Assembly: GCF_009930815.1 (NCBI RefSeq)
Contig: NZ_CP022222.1
Span: 5,064,501-5,128,500 of the forward strand
Origin: Bradyrhizobium sp. CCBAU 051011
Lineage (GTDB): Bacteria > Pseudomonadota > Alphaproteobacteria > Rhizobiales > Xanthobacteraceae
Direction of reading: 5' to 3'
DNA: 64,000 nucleotides
Below the pieces are notes generated by a model. It did no database searches. It saw only the letters and a list, made by a program, of their open reading frames with translations, and had not been told where the DNA came from. Position 1 is the stretch's first letter. Every line of letters starts with the position of its first letter. The translations under genes and the position numbers were made by a program. Positions 18,760 through 27,629 of the stretch are shown piece after piece.

Positions 18760-19647
18760 ATGACCAATATCGGCTTTATCGGCCTTGGCACCATGGGGCG
18801 CCCGATGGCGGGCCATCTCCAGGCTGCCGGCCACCGCCTGTTCCTGCACGATGTCGTGCCTGTCGCATCGGAGCTGGTTGCCGCCGGTGGCGTCGTCTGC
18901 AAATGCGGCAAGGACGTCGCTGAGCAGGCCGAAATCGTCATCATCATGGTGCCGGATACGCCACATGTCGAAGCCGTGCTGTTTGGGCCTGATGGCGTTG
19001 CGAAGGGACCCTTGAAGGGGAAGATCGTCGTCGACATGAGTTCGATCTCGCCGCTCGCCACCAAGGAGTTTGCCAAGAAGGTGGAGGCGCTCGGTGCCGA
19101 CTATCTCGATGCGCCGGTGTCCGGCGGTGAAGTCGGCGCTAAGGCGGCGAGCCTCACCATCATGGTCGGAGGGCCGGAGCGTGCGTTCAACGCGGTGAAG
19201 CCGATATTCGACAAGATGGGCAAGAACGTCACCCTCGTCGGCGCCAATGGCGACGGGCAGACGACAAAAGTCGCCAACCAGATCATCGTCGCGCTGACGA
19301 TCGAGGCGGTCGGCGAGGCGCTGCTGTTTGCGTCGAAAGCCGGCGCGGATCCGGCGCTGGTACGACAGGCGCTGATGGGCGGCTTTGCCTCGTCGCGCAT
19401 TCTCGAAGTGCATGGCGAGCGCATGGTGAAGCGCAACTTCGAACCGGGCTTCCGTATCGAGCTGCACCAGAAGGATCTTAATCTGGCGCTGGAGGGCGCG
19501 CGTGCGCTCGGCATTTCGCTGCCGAGCACGGCGGTCGCGCAGCAATTGTTCTCTTCCTGCACCGCGCACGGCGGCAAGGCCTGGGACCATTCGGGAATGG
19601 TGCGCGCGCTCGAAATGATGGCAAGCCACGAGGTCGCCAAAGCCTGA
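18760..19647 (+). CDS. glxR: 2-hydroxy-3-oxopropionate (tartronate semialdehyde) reductase
   Basis: 295-residue beta-hydroxyacid dehydrogenase. It has the N-terminal NAD(P) motif GFIGLGTMGRPMAGHL, the substrate-binding DAPVSGGEVGA (about 121-131) and the catalytic Lys in GQTTKVANQIIV. It reduces tartronate semialdehyde to glycerate, completing the glycerate pathway begun by Gcl. The ATG at 18760 follows AAGGGGAGTTGAA. An intrinsic terminator follows 28 bases after the stop. Confidence 0.92.
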   Translation: MTNIGFIGLGTMGRPMAGHLQAAGHRLFLHDVVPVASELVAAGGVVCKCGKDVAEQAEIVIIMVPDTPHVEAVLFGPDGVAKGPLKGKIVVDMSSISPLATKEFAKKVEALGADYLDAPVSGGEVGAKAASLTIMVGGPERAFNAVKPIFDKMGKNVTLVGANGDGQTTKVANQIIVALTIEAVGEALLFASKAGADPALVRQALMGGFASSRILEVHGERMVKRNFEPGFRIELHQKDLNLALEGARALGISLPSTAVAQQLFSSCTAHGGKAWDHSGMVRALEMMASHEVAKA

Positions 19648-19674
19648 TTTCTTGTAACTCCCTGTGACTTGGAA

Positions 19675-19703
19675 CCGCGTCGAGATTCGGCGCGGCCCTT
19701 TTT
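19675..19703 (+). terminator. Rho-independent terminator of the gcl operon
   Basis: CCGCGTCGA-gat-TCGGCGCGG forms a 9-bp stem (one G-T pair) followed by CCCTTTTT. It ends the gcl-hyi-glxR transcript. Confidence 0.7.
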
Positions 19704-19720
19704 GCTGTCGCATTGGAACC

Positions 19721-19745
19721 GGAACTTCCGACGCCGCCAGTGGTT
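19721..19745 (+). promoter_or_regulatory. EcfG-like promoter upstream of DUF1236 gene, one mismatch
   Basis: GGAAC (19721-19725), 16-base spacer, GGTT (19742-19745), ending 31 bases before the start codon. It lies just after the gcl operon terminator, so the next gene needs its own promoter. Confidence 0.4.
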
Positions 19746-19776
19746 GAAACACATCATCGATTTACTGGAGGATGAA

Positions 19777-20160
19777 ATGAATAATCGTTTGGCTGTTTCC
19801 GTGCTTGCCGCCTCGCTAATGATGTCGGGCGCGGCGTTTGCTCAGTCGACCACCGCCCAGGGCGCGGCGGAAGGCGCCGCGAGGGGTGGTGAAGCCGCAG
19901 GTCCAGTCGGCGCTATCGTCGGCGGTACCGTCGGTGCTGCGGTCGGCGCGGCCGTGGAAATTCCGAACGCGGTGATCAATTCGGTTCCGCGCGATCGTTC
20001 TGTCGTGGTGCGCGAACGCGTAGTGGTGGGTGAACCGCTGCCGCCAACTGTTGAACTGCGCACCGTGCCGCAGCACACCGAATACCGTTATGCGGTGGTC
20101 AACGATCGCCGCGTGATCGTGGAGCCGCGTACGCGCAGGGTGGTGCGGATCCTCGACTGA
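19777..20160 (+). CDS. DUF1236 domain exported protein
   Basis: 127 residues. It has a signal peptide ending at AFAQ (about residue 22), then a Gly-zipper-like stretch (GPVGAIVGGTVGAAVGAAVE), then the short DUF1236 module: YRYAVVNDRRVIVEPRTRRVVRILD. Many copies of this envelope-protein family occur in bradyrhizobia; function unknown. A larger paralogue is at 62840. The ATG at 19777 follows GGAGGATGAA. Confidence 0.8.
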   Translation: MNNRLAVSVLAASLMMSGAAFAQSTTAQGAAEGAARGGEAAGPVGAIVGGTVGAAVGAAVEIPNAVINSVPRDRSVVVRERVVVGEPLPPTVELRTVPQHTEYRYAVVNDRRVIVEPRTRRVVRILD

Positions 20161-20184
20161 CGCACTCAAGCAACTTGCTGACAA

Positions 20185-20217
20185 TTCCTCGCGGGCGACG
20201 CCTGCGAGGAAATTTTT
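20185..20217. terminator. Rho-independent terminator after the DUF1236 gene
   Basis: TTCCTCGC / GCGAGGAA stem of 8 bp, 11-base loop, followed by ATTTTTG on the plus strand. It lies between the converging DUF1236 and VanZ-like genes. Confidence 0.7.
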
Positions 20218-20222
20218 GTGGG

Positions 20223-20576
20223 TTACGGCAACGACCGCTGCGTTCGCCTGAGCTTCCAGTCGAGCGCCGCGGCAATTACAAGGCCGAGCGATGCAGCCAA
20301 CGCGTCGACCACGAAATCTGACATCCGCGCGTGCCGGCCGGGCGCCAAGAACTGCAGGACTTCGATCACGCCGGTGAAGGCGATGACAAAGGCCGCTGTA
20401 AGCGAACGGTTGCGCGTGTGGGCTAGCCCGAAAGCGAGCCCCAGCAGCACAAAGGCCAGCGCGTGCTCGCCGTTCTGCCCCAGCCTCAAGTGGGGCCGTT
20501 GGCTCGCCGGCCCAAGGGTTGCGAATGCGATGGCGGTGGCGAGGCCCCAGGCGACAAAGCGAAATATGATCGTCAT
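20223..20576 (-). CDS. VanZ-like small membrane protein
   Basis: 117 residues with about four membrane helices. The VanZ-like core is LGQNGEHALAFVLLGLAFGLAH (D/E-K-xxH-type motif as NGEHALAF) and APGRHARMSDFVVDALAASLG with the family's conserved D and N/D. The molecular role of VanZ-like proteins is unknown outside teicoplanin resistance. The ATG at 20576 was chosen because the hydrophobic domain starts there; the upstream in-frame extension has no membrane character. Confidence 0.7.
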   Translation of the reverse strand: MTIIFRFVAWGLATAIAFATLGPASQRPHLRLGQNGEHALAFVLLGLAFGLAHTRNRSLTAAFVIAFTGVIEVLQFLAPGRHARMSDFVVDALAASLGLVIAAALDWKLRRTQRSLP

Positions 20577-20649
20577 GGGGACGGCATAGCACACATTCCG
20601 CGCGGTTAGTCCATGCGCCCAAACGAGGCAATGCCCTGTGGTTAATCCC

Positions 20650-21270
20650 TCAGAGCGGTTCCCGTACGCCCATACCGTGCATGAAGCGCTCCCGGATCTG
20701 CACGGGGTCGCGCCGCGTGGTGCCGACACCCGGCTTGTCGTCGATGCGCACGCCGATCAGCGTCGGACCTGCGGCCGATAAGGATTCATCGATCAGGCGT
20801 TCGAAATCGTCCTCGTCCGCCGCCCAGTTGCTGTTGGTGAGCCCGCTTGCGACCGCGATGGCGACGATGTCGGCGACGGCCGCCCCCGGCGTCGGCTGCG
20901 CGCCGGTGATCTGGTAGATGCCGTTGTCCATCACCACCATGGTGAGGTTTTTCGGCGCCAGCGTCGCGATCGTTGTCAGCGACCCCAGTTGCATCAGCAG
21001 CGAGCCGTCGCCTTCGAGCGCGAACACGTGGCGATCCGGTTGCGCCAGCGCGACGCCGAGCGCGATCGGGAAGGCGAGCCCCATGCTGCCGAGCATGTAG
21101 AAGTTCTGCGGCCGGTGGCCGGCGGCCCACAGGTCGAAATTGGTGTTGCCGATGCCGCCGATCACCGCTTCCTCGTTCTTCAGCTTCGCGATCAGCCGCG
21201 AGGTGAGATCGAAGCGGTTCATGATCTTGGTGTTGCGGGCAGGGGTGTCGCTGTTCATAAGATCGCTCAC
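20650..21270 (-). CDS. ThDP-dependent decarboxylase, beta (ThDP-binding) subunit
   Basis: 206 residues comprising only the C-terminal half of a ThDP enzyme. The cofactor motif GDGSLLMQLGSLTTIATLAP...NLTMVVMDN (about 88-117) has the family's GDG and N ends. With the next gene it makes a split enzyme like sulfopyruvate or phosphonopyruvate decarboxylase. The GTG start at 21270 overlaps the stop of the alpha gene (GTGA); an ATG at 21258 is the alternative. The natural 2-oxo acid substrate is not evident. Confidence 0.75.
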   Translation of the reverse strand: MSDLMNSDTPARNTKIMNRFDLTSRLIAKLKNEEAVIGGIGNTNFDLWAAGHRPQNFYMLGSMGLAFPIALGVALAQPDRHVFALEGDGSLLMQLGSLTTIATLAPKNLTMVVMDNGIYQITGAQPTPGAAVADIVAIAVASGLTNSNWAADEDDFERLIDESLSAAGPTLIGVRIDDKPGVGTTRRDPVQIRERFMHGMGVREPL

Positions 21271-21821
21271 TTGTCGAAGACTTTGCCGCCGGTCAAAAGC
21301 GGCGAGAGGATCAGTGCCACCGGCGCCTGCGTGGTGACGGCCTGCTTGATGGAGCGGTCGGCGATGAATTCGAGTTCATCCAGTCGGGTGATGGTGTGGT
21401 GCTCCATCGCGAGCGAATCCAGCACGGGGCGCATCGTGCGGCACACGAGAGACTGGCCGTAATTGAGTTCGCCAAGCGTGCCGCGTTCGGACACGAACAT
21501 GATCAGCGGGATCTGATAGGGGATCGCCAGCGAGGCCAGCACGTTCGCGAGCGTGGCAAACCCTGATGTCTGCATCAGGACCGCGCTCCGCATGCCGCCC
21601 ATCCAGGCGCCGGAGACGATGCCGACCGCTTCCTCCTCGCGCGCGGTGGCGAAGGTCGTAAAAAACGGGTCGGCGTGCAGGTTCTTGATCAGCGGCGTCA
21701 GGACGCGGTCGGGCACGTAGGGGATGAGGCGGACATCGTTGCGTTTGAGCGTCTGCAGCACGATGCCGTGCCAGCTCCTCTCGGAGGTTTCGGGCGAGGT
21801 TTTTTCCTCCGCAACCGCCAT
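21267..21821 (-). CDS. ThDP-dependent decarboxylase, alpha (pyrimidine-binding) subunit
   Basis: 184 residues of the N-terminal ThDP-enzyme domain. ATAREEEAVGIVSGAWMGG carries the conserved activating Glu (about residue 55), and MQTSGFATLANVLASL follows. The size and separation resemble ComD/ComE sulfopyruvate decarboxylase or split phosphonopyruvate decarboxylases. The start at 21821 follows AAGGAGACCAAAA on the minus strand, an ideal ribosome site. Divergent from the hydroxyacid dehydrogenase operon that follows. Confidence 0.75.
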   Translation of the reverse strand: MAVAEEKTSPETSERSWHGIVLQTLKRNDVRLIPYVPDRVLTPLIKNLHADPFFTTFATAREEEAVGIVSGAWMGGMRSAVLMQTSGFATLANVLASLAIPYQIPLIMFVSERGTLGELNYGQSLVCRTMRPVLDSLAMEHHTITRLDELEFIADRSIKQAVTTQAPVALILSPLLTGGKVFDK

Positions 21822-21997
21822 TTTTGGTCTCCTTACCCGCGACATCTTTCGTTCGCGCTCATCCCTGGAGCGGCAAAACTTGACGCCCTCGGCGGGATTG
21901 TCAACATGTCCTGATCGTATCCGGCTCTGCGCCTCGCGCCGCTTCAGCCAGCATGCGACCATGTGAGATAAACAAGAAAGAAATCGGGAGGGGTGCC

Positions 21998-22159
21998 ATG
22001 GCTGGATGTGTCCGGACTGCTGCCAAATGCGTCGGCGGCTGCCGTATCCACTCCGCCGATACGTCCGCCGAGACCTGCACCCTGATCTGCTCGCGAGTGG
22101 CCACCCCCGTCGAACCGCAAGCTCCACGTTTCCGAACTGAAAGTTGCCAAGGAAAATGA
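21998..22159 (+). CDS. Possible 53-residue Cys-rich leader ORF coupled to the dehydrogenase
   Basis: GGGAGGGGTGCC precedes an ATG opening a 53-codon frame with six Cys residues (C4, C11, C15, then about C27, C31 and C50). Its TGA overlaps the next gene's ATG as ATGA. Strong ribosome site plus exact stop/start overlap argue that ribosomes really translate it. No homologous family recognised. It could be a leader peptide, a small metal- or redox-responsive protein, or chance. Confidence 0.35.
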   Translation: MAGCVRTAAKCVGGCRIHSADTSAETCTLICSRVATPVEPQAPRFRTESCQGK

Positions 22160-23205
22160 CCGTCAACAACAAGCGCGTGTTCTATGTCAAATATCTCGCC
22201 CACGAGATCTATGTCGATATCCTCAAAGGCCGCGCCGACGTGCGGCTCGACCGGCTGGAGAATGACAGCCCCGATACGGTCGCGGCGCCGATATTGTCGG
22301 CGGCGCATGCCTACCAGGTCGGCGCAGCGCGTGACGAAATCGCAAGGCACTTTCACGTCGACCAAGATCTGTTGCGGAGGGCGCCGAACCTGCTGATCGT
22401 ATCCTCGAACGGCGCGGGCTTCGATCCCGTCGATGTCGACGCCTGCACGGCGGCGGGCGTGCTCGTCGTCAATCAAACCGGCGGCAATGCCAATTCGGTC
22501 GCCGAACATGCGCTCGGCATGATGCTGACACTCTCCAAGCGCATCCTCGAATCCGACCGCGCGCTGCGGCGCCAGGCCAACGTCAATCGCAATTCGCTGA
22601 TCGGCAATGAGGTGCAGGGCAAGACCGTCGGCATCGTCGGCATCGGCAATGTCGGCCGTCGCATCGCCGAGCTCTGCAAGGGTCTCTTGCATATGAAGGT
22701 GATCGCCTACGATCCCTATCTCACCGCGGAAGAAATCGTTGCCCGCGGCGGCGAGAAGGTCGAGCTGCACGATCTGATGCGGCGTTCGGATTTCGTTTCG
22801 ATCTCCTGTCCACTCACCAAGGACAATCGCCGCATGATCGGCGCTCGTGAATTCGCGCTGATGCAGCCGCACGCATTCTTCGTCACCACGGCGCGCGGCT
22901 TCATTCACGACGAAGAGGCGCTATACGAAGTGCTGCGCGACAAGCGCATCGCCGGCGCCGGCCTCGATGTCTGGGACAAGGAGCCGCCGCCGCCGGAGCA
23001 TCCGCTGCTGCAGTTCGACAATGTGCTGGCGAGCCCGCACACGGCGGGCGTGACCAGGGAAGCGCGTATCAACATGGGCAAGATCGCCGCCGAGCAGATT
23101 CTCGATGCGCTCGACGGCAAGCGGCCGCCGCGCATCGTCAATCCCGAGGTGTGGCCCGATTACGCCAAGCGCTTCGAGCGGACGTTCGGATTTGCACCGA
23201 AATAG
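22156..23205 (+). CDS. D-2-hydroxyacid dehydrogenase
   Basis: 349 residues, NAD-dependent. It has Rossmann motif VGIVGIGNVGRRIAE (about 159-173), catalytic Arg in TTARGFIHDEEAL, Glu in KEPPPPEHPLL and His in ASPHTAGVT. The family oxidises or reduces 2-hydroxy/2-oxo acids such as phosphoglycerate or glyoxylate-type substrates. The ATG at 22156 follows AAGGAAA. It leads an operon with a hydrolase and an SDR, divergent from the split ThDP decarboxylase, which suggests a shared 2-oxo acid pathway. Confidence 0.85.
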   Translation: MTVNNKRVFYVKYLAHEIYVDILKGRADVRLDRLENDSPDTVAAPILSAAHAYQVGAARDEIARHFHVDQDLLRRAPNLLIVSSNGAGFDPVDVDACTAAGVLVVNQTGGNANSVAEHALGMMLTLSKRILESDRALRRQANVNRNSLIGNEVQGKTVGIVGIGNVGRRIAELCKGLLHMKVIAYDPYLTAEEIVARGGEKVELHDLMRRSDFVSISCPLTKDNRRMIGAREFALMQPHAFFVTTARGFIHDEEALYEVLRDKRIAGAGLDVWDKEPPPPEHPLLQFDNVLASPHTAGVTREARINMGKIAAEQILDALDGKRPPRIVNPEVWPDYAKRFERTFGFAPK

Positions 23206-23223
23206 GCCTGCGCGAGAGATACA

Positions 23224-24096
23224 ATGGCCGAACCGGCAGATCGCTTTTATGAGTCGCAGGGTCTGCAACTGCACTATGTCGACTGGGGCAACGAGGCCGC
23301 GCCGCCATTGATCCTGGTCCATGGTGGCCTCGACCACTGCCGCAACTGGGATGCGATCGCGCGAGAATTGCAGCCTCATTTCCACATCATGGCGCCGGAC
23401 CTGCGCGGGCACGGCGATTCCCAATGGGCGAAGGGAAGCAGCTACAGCCTGACCGACAATGTCTATGATCTCACCCGGCTGATGCGCTTTGCGGGGCTGC
23501 AGGACGCGGCAATCGTCGGCCATTCGATGGGCGGCATGGTCGCGCTGGCCTATGCCGGGACTTACCCGGAAAAAGTATCGCGTCTCGGCATACTGGACGG
23601 CGCGTTCCTCTCGGGCTCGCAGCCTTCGCCGATCCACGAGCAGATGGCACGATGGATCGGCCAGCTCGACCGCATCGCGGAGCATCAAGAGAGTACGTTC
23701 CGCAACATCGAGGAAGCCGCGCAGCGGCTTTCAACGCGCAACAAGCGGCTGACGCCGGCACTGGCGCTTCATCTTGCCAGCCATGGTGTCCGGAAAGGCA
23801 CTGACGGCCTCTACCGCTGGAAGTTCGACCACTATCAGCGGGCGAGGGCGCCGTATCGGCTGTCATCGGACGAATATCTCGCCCTGTGGTCGCGCATCAC
23901 CTGTCCGACGCTGTTGATGTGGGGTGACGAAAGCTTTCTTCCCGATCCCGAAGGCCTGCTCGCGCATTTCAAGCAGGCCGAAATGGTGAAGATCGCAGGG
24001 GCCGGCCACTGGCTTCACCACGACAGGCTTGAAGAAGTTTTGGGTTCGCTGCGCAAACTTCTGGGCGCGCCGCAGGCCGCGCAAAATGTGGGATAA
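23224..24096 (+). CDS. Alpha/beta hydrolase
   Basis: 290 residues. It has the oxyanion-hole HGGLDHCRNWD (about 34-44), nucleophile elbow GHSMGGMVALAY (Ser about 101), acid Asp in WGDESFLPDPEG (about 237) and catalytic His in GAGHWLHHDR (about 262-265). Likely a cytoplasmic esterase or C-C hydrolase. It starts 18 bases after the dehydrogenase stop and ends six bases before the SDR, so the three form one operon. Substrate unknown. Confidence 0.85.
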   Translation: MAEPADRFYESQGLQLHYVDWGNEAAPPLILVHGGLDHCRNWDAIARELQPHFHIMAPDLRGHGDSQWAKGSSYSLTDNVYDLTRLMRFAGLQDAAIVGHSMGGMVALAYAGTYPEKVSRLGILDGAFLSGSQPSPIHEQMARWIGQLDRIAEHQESTFRNIEEAAQRLSTRNKRLTPALALHLASHGVRKGTDGLYRWKFDHYQRARAPYRLSSDEYLALWSRITCPTLLMWGDESFLPDPEGLLAHFKQAEMVKIAGAGHWLHHDRLEEVLGSLRKLLGAPQAAQNVG

Positions 24097-24102
24097 GAGA
24101 CC

Positions 24103-24939
24103 ATGACAGACAAGATCCGTTATGTGCGCCAGCTCAGCGCGGAATCCGCGGGCGTGGCGCCGGGCCGCGGACGTCTTCAGGGCCGGAAGATTCTGGTCGT
24201 CGGCGGCGGACAGCGAACGTTCGACGCCGCCACCGATCCCGTCGGCAACGGCCGGGCGATGTCGCTGCTGTTTGCGCGGGAAGGGGCCCATGTTGCGGTC
24301 GCCGACGTGAACCGGGCCAGCGCCGATGATACCGTCCAACGTATCGTTGCCGAAGGTGGTCAGGCGTTTTCGATCGAGGCCGACATTTCGCGCGAAGACT
24401 CCGTGAACCGGATGATCGACGAGGCACGGGAAGGACTCGGCGGATTCGACGGCATGGTGCTCAATGTCGGCATCGGCGTTGGCGCGCTCGGCCTCGACGG
24501 GGTCGATCTGAAAGAATGGAACGACACGTTTGCGGTCAACCTGACCGGGCCGATGCTCTGCTGCCGCAAGGCGCTCAAGCATCTCGCCGACGGGTCCTCG
24601 ATCGTGTTCATCTCGTCGATCGCAGCGCTTCGTTCCGGCTCGCAATTGATCGCCTATGACACGTCGAAGGCAGCACTCGGCGGCCTGATGCGCAATGTCG
24701 CCAAGGAAGGCGCAAGGCGCGGCATCCGCGCCAACACCATTTGCCCCGGGCTGGTCGACACGCCGCTCGGCCGCCACACCAGCGCCGGCCGGCCGTCGCG
24801 GAGCGCCGCGGGCGTGCCGTTCGGGCGGATGGCGACGGGGTGGGAAATCGCCTACGCGGCGCTGTTTTTCATTTCCGACGAGAGCGTCTACGTTAACGCC
24901 CAGACGCTCGCAGTCGACAGCGGCATTACCGGATTATAG
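24103..24939 (+). CDS. SDR family oxidoreductase
   Basis: 278 residues. VVGGGQRTFDA replaces the usual TGxxxGIG glycine motif at about 31-41, while SSIAALRSGSQLIAYDTSKAAL keeps the catalytic Ser, Tyr (YDTSK) and Lys. The changed N-terminal glycine motif and a ~20-residue N-terminal extension are atypical for classical SDRs. Last gene of the operon; the CCGGATT/AATCCGG inverted repeat at 24929-24951 overlaps its stop. Confidence 0.82.
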   Translation: MTDKIRYVRQLSAESAGVAPGRGRLQGRKILVVGGGQRTFDAATDPVGNGRAMSLLFAREGAHVAVADVNRASADDTVQRIVAEGGQAFSIEADISREDSVNRMIDEAREGLGGFDGMVLNVGIGVGALGLDGVDLKEWNDTFAVNLTGPMLCCRKALKHLADGSSIVFISSIAALRSGSQLIAYDTSKAALGGLMRNVAKEGARRGIRANTICPGLVDTPLGRHTSAGRPSRSAAGVPFGRMATGWEIAYAALFFISDESVYVNAQTLAVDSGITGL

Positions 24940-25103
24940 GTCCGAATCCGGAGAGAAAATTTGCTCCGCCTGCCGGTCGTTAACGGCAATAATTCCACTG
25001 CCAAGGGGCGCCCGGACAACGCGCGCATTGCTATTTTCCCTGACATCTCGACTAGTTAGCGCCGAAGGACCATTTTCCCTGTGCGCCTTGCCCCCCGGCG
25101 CAT

Positions 25104-25226
25104 ATGGAAGACGAAGAGATGCGACAGGTTCGTTCATTGCTGAGCAGCGCGTCCTCCCGGATCGGCCGCCGGTTGTCCCTGATCGTGGCCATCGCGGCCG
25201 CCAGCCTGCCGTCCGCCGGCGCTTAA
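25104..25226 (+). other. Orphan signal-peptide-like ORF, 40 residues
   Basis: In the 299-base gap between two converging operons, a short frame encodes a charged start, then RRLSLIVAIAAASLPSAGA, then stop. That is a near-textbook signal peptide with a cleavage-like end and no mature protein. It could be a remnant of a secreted-protein gene, a tiny membrane peptide, or chance. Nothing else was seen in this gap. Confidence 0.3.
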
Positions 25227-25238
25227 AGTCGCGCCTCC

Positions 25239-26534
25239 TTATTGCTCTGACATCACCTCCAGTTCGTTCAGCGCTTCATCGAGACGCTGGACGAGCAAAT
25301 CTGCATGCTCCGTGCCGAACACCAGAGGCGGCCGGATCTTGAGAACATTGCCGTGCGGGCCAGCAGAGCTGATCAGCACGTGCCGTTCACGCAATCGGTT
25401 CACGATGCGAGCGGCTTCAGTGGTAACGGGTGTCCCCTCGGCTCCGCCTTGCCGCAGTTCGACGCCGACGAAGAGGCCGGTACCCCGCACTTCTGCAATC
25501 AATGCGTGGCGCGCCTGCAACTCGGTGAGCCGCTTGACGAGATACGCGCCGGTGTGCCGCGCGTTCGCCATCAATTCTTCCCCCTCGATCACGTCGAGAA
25601 CCGCAATTCCGGCGGCCGCCGAAACCGGGTTGCCGCCAAAAGTGTTGAAGTAGCGCGACCTTCGGCCGAACTCCGCGAGAAGCTCCGGCCGCGCCGCCAT
25701 GCCGGCGACGGGATGGCCATTCCCCATCGGCTTGCCCATGGTCACGAGATCGGGGACAAGGCCGTGGCGGGAAAAGCCCCACATCCCTTCGCCGCAGCGG
25801 CCGAACCCGGGTTGCACTTCGTCGGCGATGAACAGCGCGCCTGCCGCGCGTGCGGCTTCGACCGCCGGCCGCAGGAAGCCGGGCGGGTCGGCGAATACGC
25901 CGTCGCTTGAAAAGATCGTATCAACCAGGAGCGCCGCCGGGCGGATGCCGCTCTGCTTCATATCCTCCAGGGCGGCGCTGACGTGTCCGGCAAAGATTTC
26001 ACCGGCGTTCTCGCCCGAGCCCGGCGCCGGCACAAACCGTACGTGACTTCCTTGCGGAAGCGGCAGCCCGAGCGAAGGAGACAGCTCGGTCAGCGCGCTG
26101 GTGACGCCGTGATAGGCGTTTGCCGTGACGATGAAGCCGGTGCCGCCGGTGCAGGTTCGCGCCACCCGAAGAGCGAGATCGTTGGCCTCGCTCCCGGTGC
26201 AGGTGAACATGACGTGGCCGATCTGGTGCGGAAACGTCGCAAGCAACCGTTCCGCGAAGTCGAGCACGGTCTCATGCAAATAGCGCGTATGGGTGTTGAG
26301 CACGGCGGCCTGCCGTGCGATCGCCTGCACGACGTGCGGGTGACAATGGCCGACGGAAGCGACGTTGTTATAGGCGTCGAGATAACGATGTCCGGCCGTG
26401 TCATATAGCCAGACGCCTTCGCCACGGACGAATTGCACTGGTTGTTCGTAGAACAGCCGGTATGCTGGCCCGAGCAGGCGGTTGCGGCGCGTGATCAGGT
26501 CTTGTGTCGACGCGGCCTCGTCGGCAGCGGTCAT
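25239..26534 (-). CDS. Class III PLP aminotransferase / phospho-lyase family
   Basis: About 431 residues. PLP-binding Lys lies in LVTMGKPMGNGHPVAG (about 270-285), cofactor-binding Asp in LFIADEVQPGFGR, and NVASVGHCHPHVV near the N-terminus. The closest architecture is the ethanolamine-phosphate / 5-phosphohydroxylysine phospho-lyase branch, and the kinase directly upstream supports that branch over a true transaminase. The ATG at 26534 (GGGGAATAAC before it, 4 bases after the kinase stop) is preferred; ATG 26549 would overlap the kinase gene. Confidence 0.82.
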   Translation of the reverse strand: MTAADEAASTQDLITRRNRLLGPAYRLFYEQPVQFVRGEGVWLYDTAGHRYLDAYNNVASVGHCHPHVVQAIARQAAVLNTHTRYLHETVLDFAERLLATFPHQIGHVMFTCTGSEANDLALRVARTCTGGTGFIVTANAYHGVTSALTELSPSLGLPLPQGSHVRFVPAPGSGENAGEIFAGHVSAALEDMKQSGIRPAALLVDTIFSSDGVFADPPGFLRPAVEAARAAGALFIADEVQPGFGRCGEGMWGFSRHGLVPDLVTMGKPMGNGHPVAGMAARPELLAEFGRRSRYFNTFGGNPVSAAAGIAVLDVIEGEELMANARHTGAYLVKRLTELQARHALIAEVRGTGLFVGVELRQGGAEGTPVTTEAARIVNRLRERHVLISSAGPHGNVLKIRPPLVFGTEHADLLVQRLDEALNELEVMSEQ

Positions 26535-26538
26535 GTCG

Positions 26539-27624
26539 TTATTCCCCATGGCAGGCGCGCTGGATCTGAAGTCTCGCCTGATCTCTGCCCAGTTTGGACA
26601 TGCAACACAGCCGCGCCCAGGCCGCAGCATTGTTGCGCAGAATGTAATTCCGGTTAGCAGGATAACGGGTAGCCCGCCAACTGCTGATGACGACAGTCAT
26701 GGCCATGCGCGTGGCGATCAGGTCGAACAGCACATCGAATTCGGCAGCGTCGAGCGGAAGCACGGTGTGATAGGCCGCGATCATCTCGCAAGCCGGAGCC
26801 AGCGGATCGTCGCTATCGGCAACCTGATACGCCGCCGTGATCGCGAGGTCGTTGACCCGCGCCGTGCAGGTGAGGTCGCCGAAGTCGATGATACCGGCAA
26901 CGCCAGCGCAGGTTTCGGGATCGACGACAATGTTGTGCGGGTTGAGGTCATTGTGGACGGGCTGGCTGGGTAACTGCGCAAGCACTGGCAGGGCGTTGGC
27001 CTCAAAACCATCGAGAGCGTCCTCGATCAGGCCGCGCCGCTCAGCCGGAACTGCGTCGACCAGCGGTCGCACTTCGGCGGCGTGCTGCAGGTCCCACAGC
27101 AATTTGTGATTCGCGCCGCCATGGCTGAAGTCGGAAAGACCTCTCGCAAGCCTTGCCGCGCACCGGCCGAGATCGCGCCGTAGCGCCGTCGATCCTGCCA
27201 CCGCATGCATCGGCGTTCCCGGAAGGAATGACAACAGGCGCACGACCCGGGTCGAGCCGTCGTCGAACGCGATATCCAGTTCGGTCATGCCGTTTCGTGC
27301 CGGAAAGATTCGCGGGACGGGCAGGTCGGGATCTGCTGTAGCGAGGTGAAGCAGAGCTTCGGTCTGCAGGTTGGTCACCGCGCGGTCTTCCGCGGGATTG
27401 GCGATCTTCAGGACATATTCGCGGCCACTCAGTGAGCGCAGCCGAAAATTCTGGTCGCGCTCGCTGTCGAGCCGGTGCACGGCGGCGATCAGGCCGAAGT
27501 GCTCGGCCGCCAGCCGTTGCGCCTGCGCTTCCGGCACGGCGGACGCCGCGCGGAGGCCGTCGATCGAATGCGCGGGGGCAGTCGCAGGAGAAGAGTCCGG
27601 CGCGACAACATCAGTTTGTATCAT
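26539..27624 (-). CDS. APH-type kinase, hydroxylysine kinase-like
   Basis: 361 residues. It has the aminoglycoside phosphotransferase fold with Brenner motif VHNDLNPHNIVVD (about 217-229) and the metal-binding Asp in GIIDFGDLTCTAR. Kinases of this group next to class III phospho-lyases phosphorylate hydroxylated amines (hydroxylysine in vertebrates) so that the lyase can eliminate phosphate. It is four bases from that gene, so the two are translated together. The exact substrate is inferred, not shown. Confidence 0.78.
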   Translation of the reverse strand: MIQTDVVAPDSSPATAPAHSIDGLRAASAVPEAQAQRLAAEHFGLIAAVHRLDSERDQNFRLRSLSGREYVLKIANPAEDRAVTNLQTEALLHLATADPDLPVPRIFPARNGMTELDIAFDDGSTRVVRLLSFLPGTPMHAVAGSTALRRDLGRCAARLARGLSDFSHGGANHKLLWDLQHAAEVRPLVDAVPAERRGLIEDALDGFEANALPVLAQLPSQPVHNDLNPHNIVVDPETCAGVAGIIDFGDLTCTARVNDLAITAAYQVADSDDPLAPACEMIAAYHTVLPLDAAEFDVLFDLIATRMAMTVVISSWRATRYPANRNYILRNNAAAWARLCCMSKLGRDQARLQIQRACHGE

Positions 27625-27629
27625 CGCGC

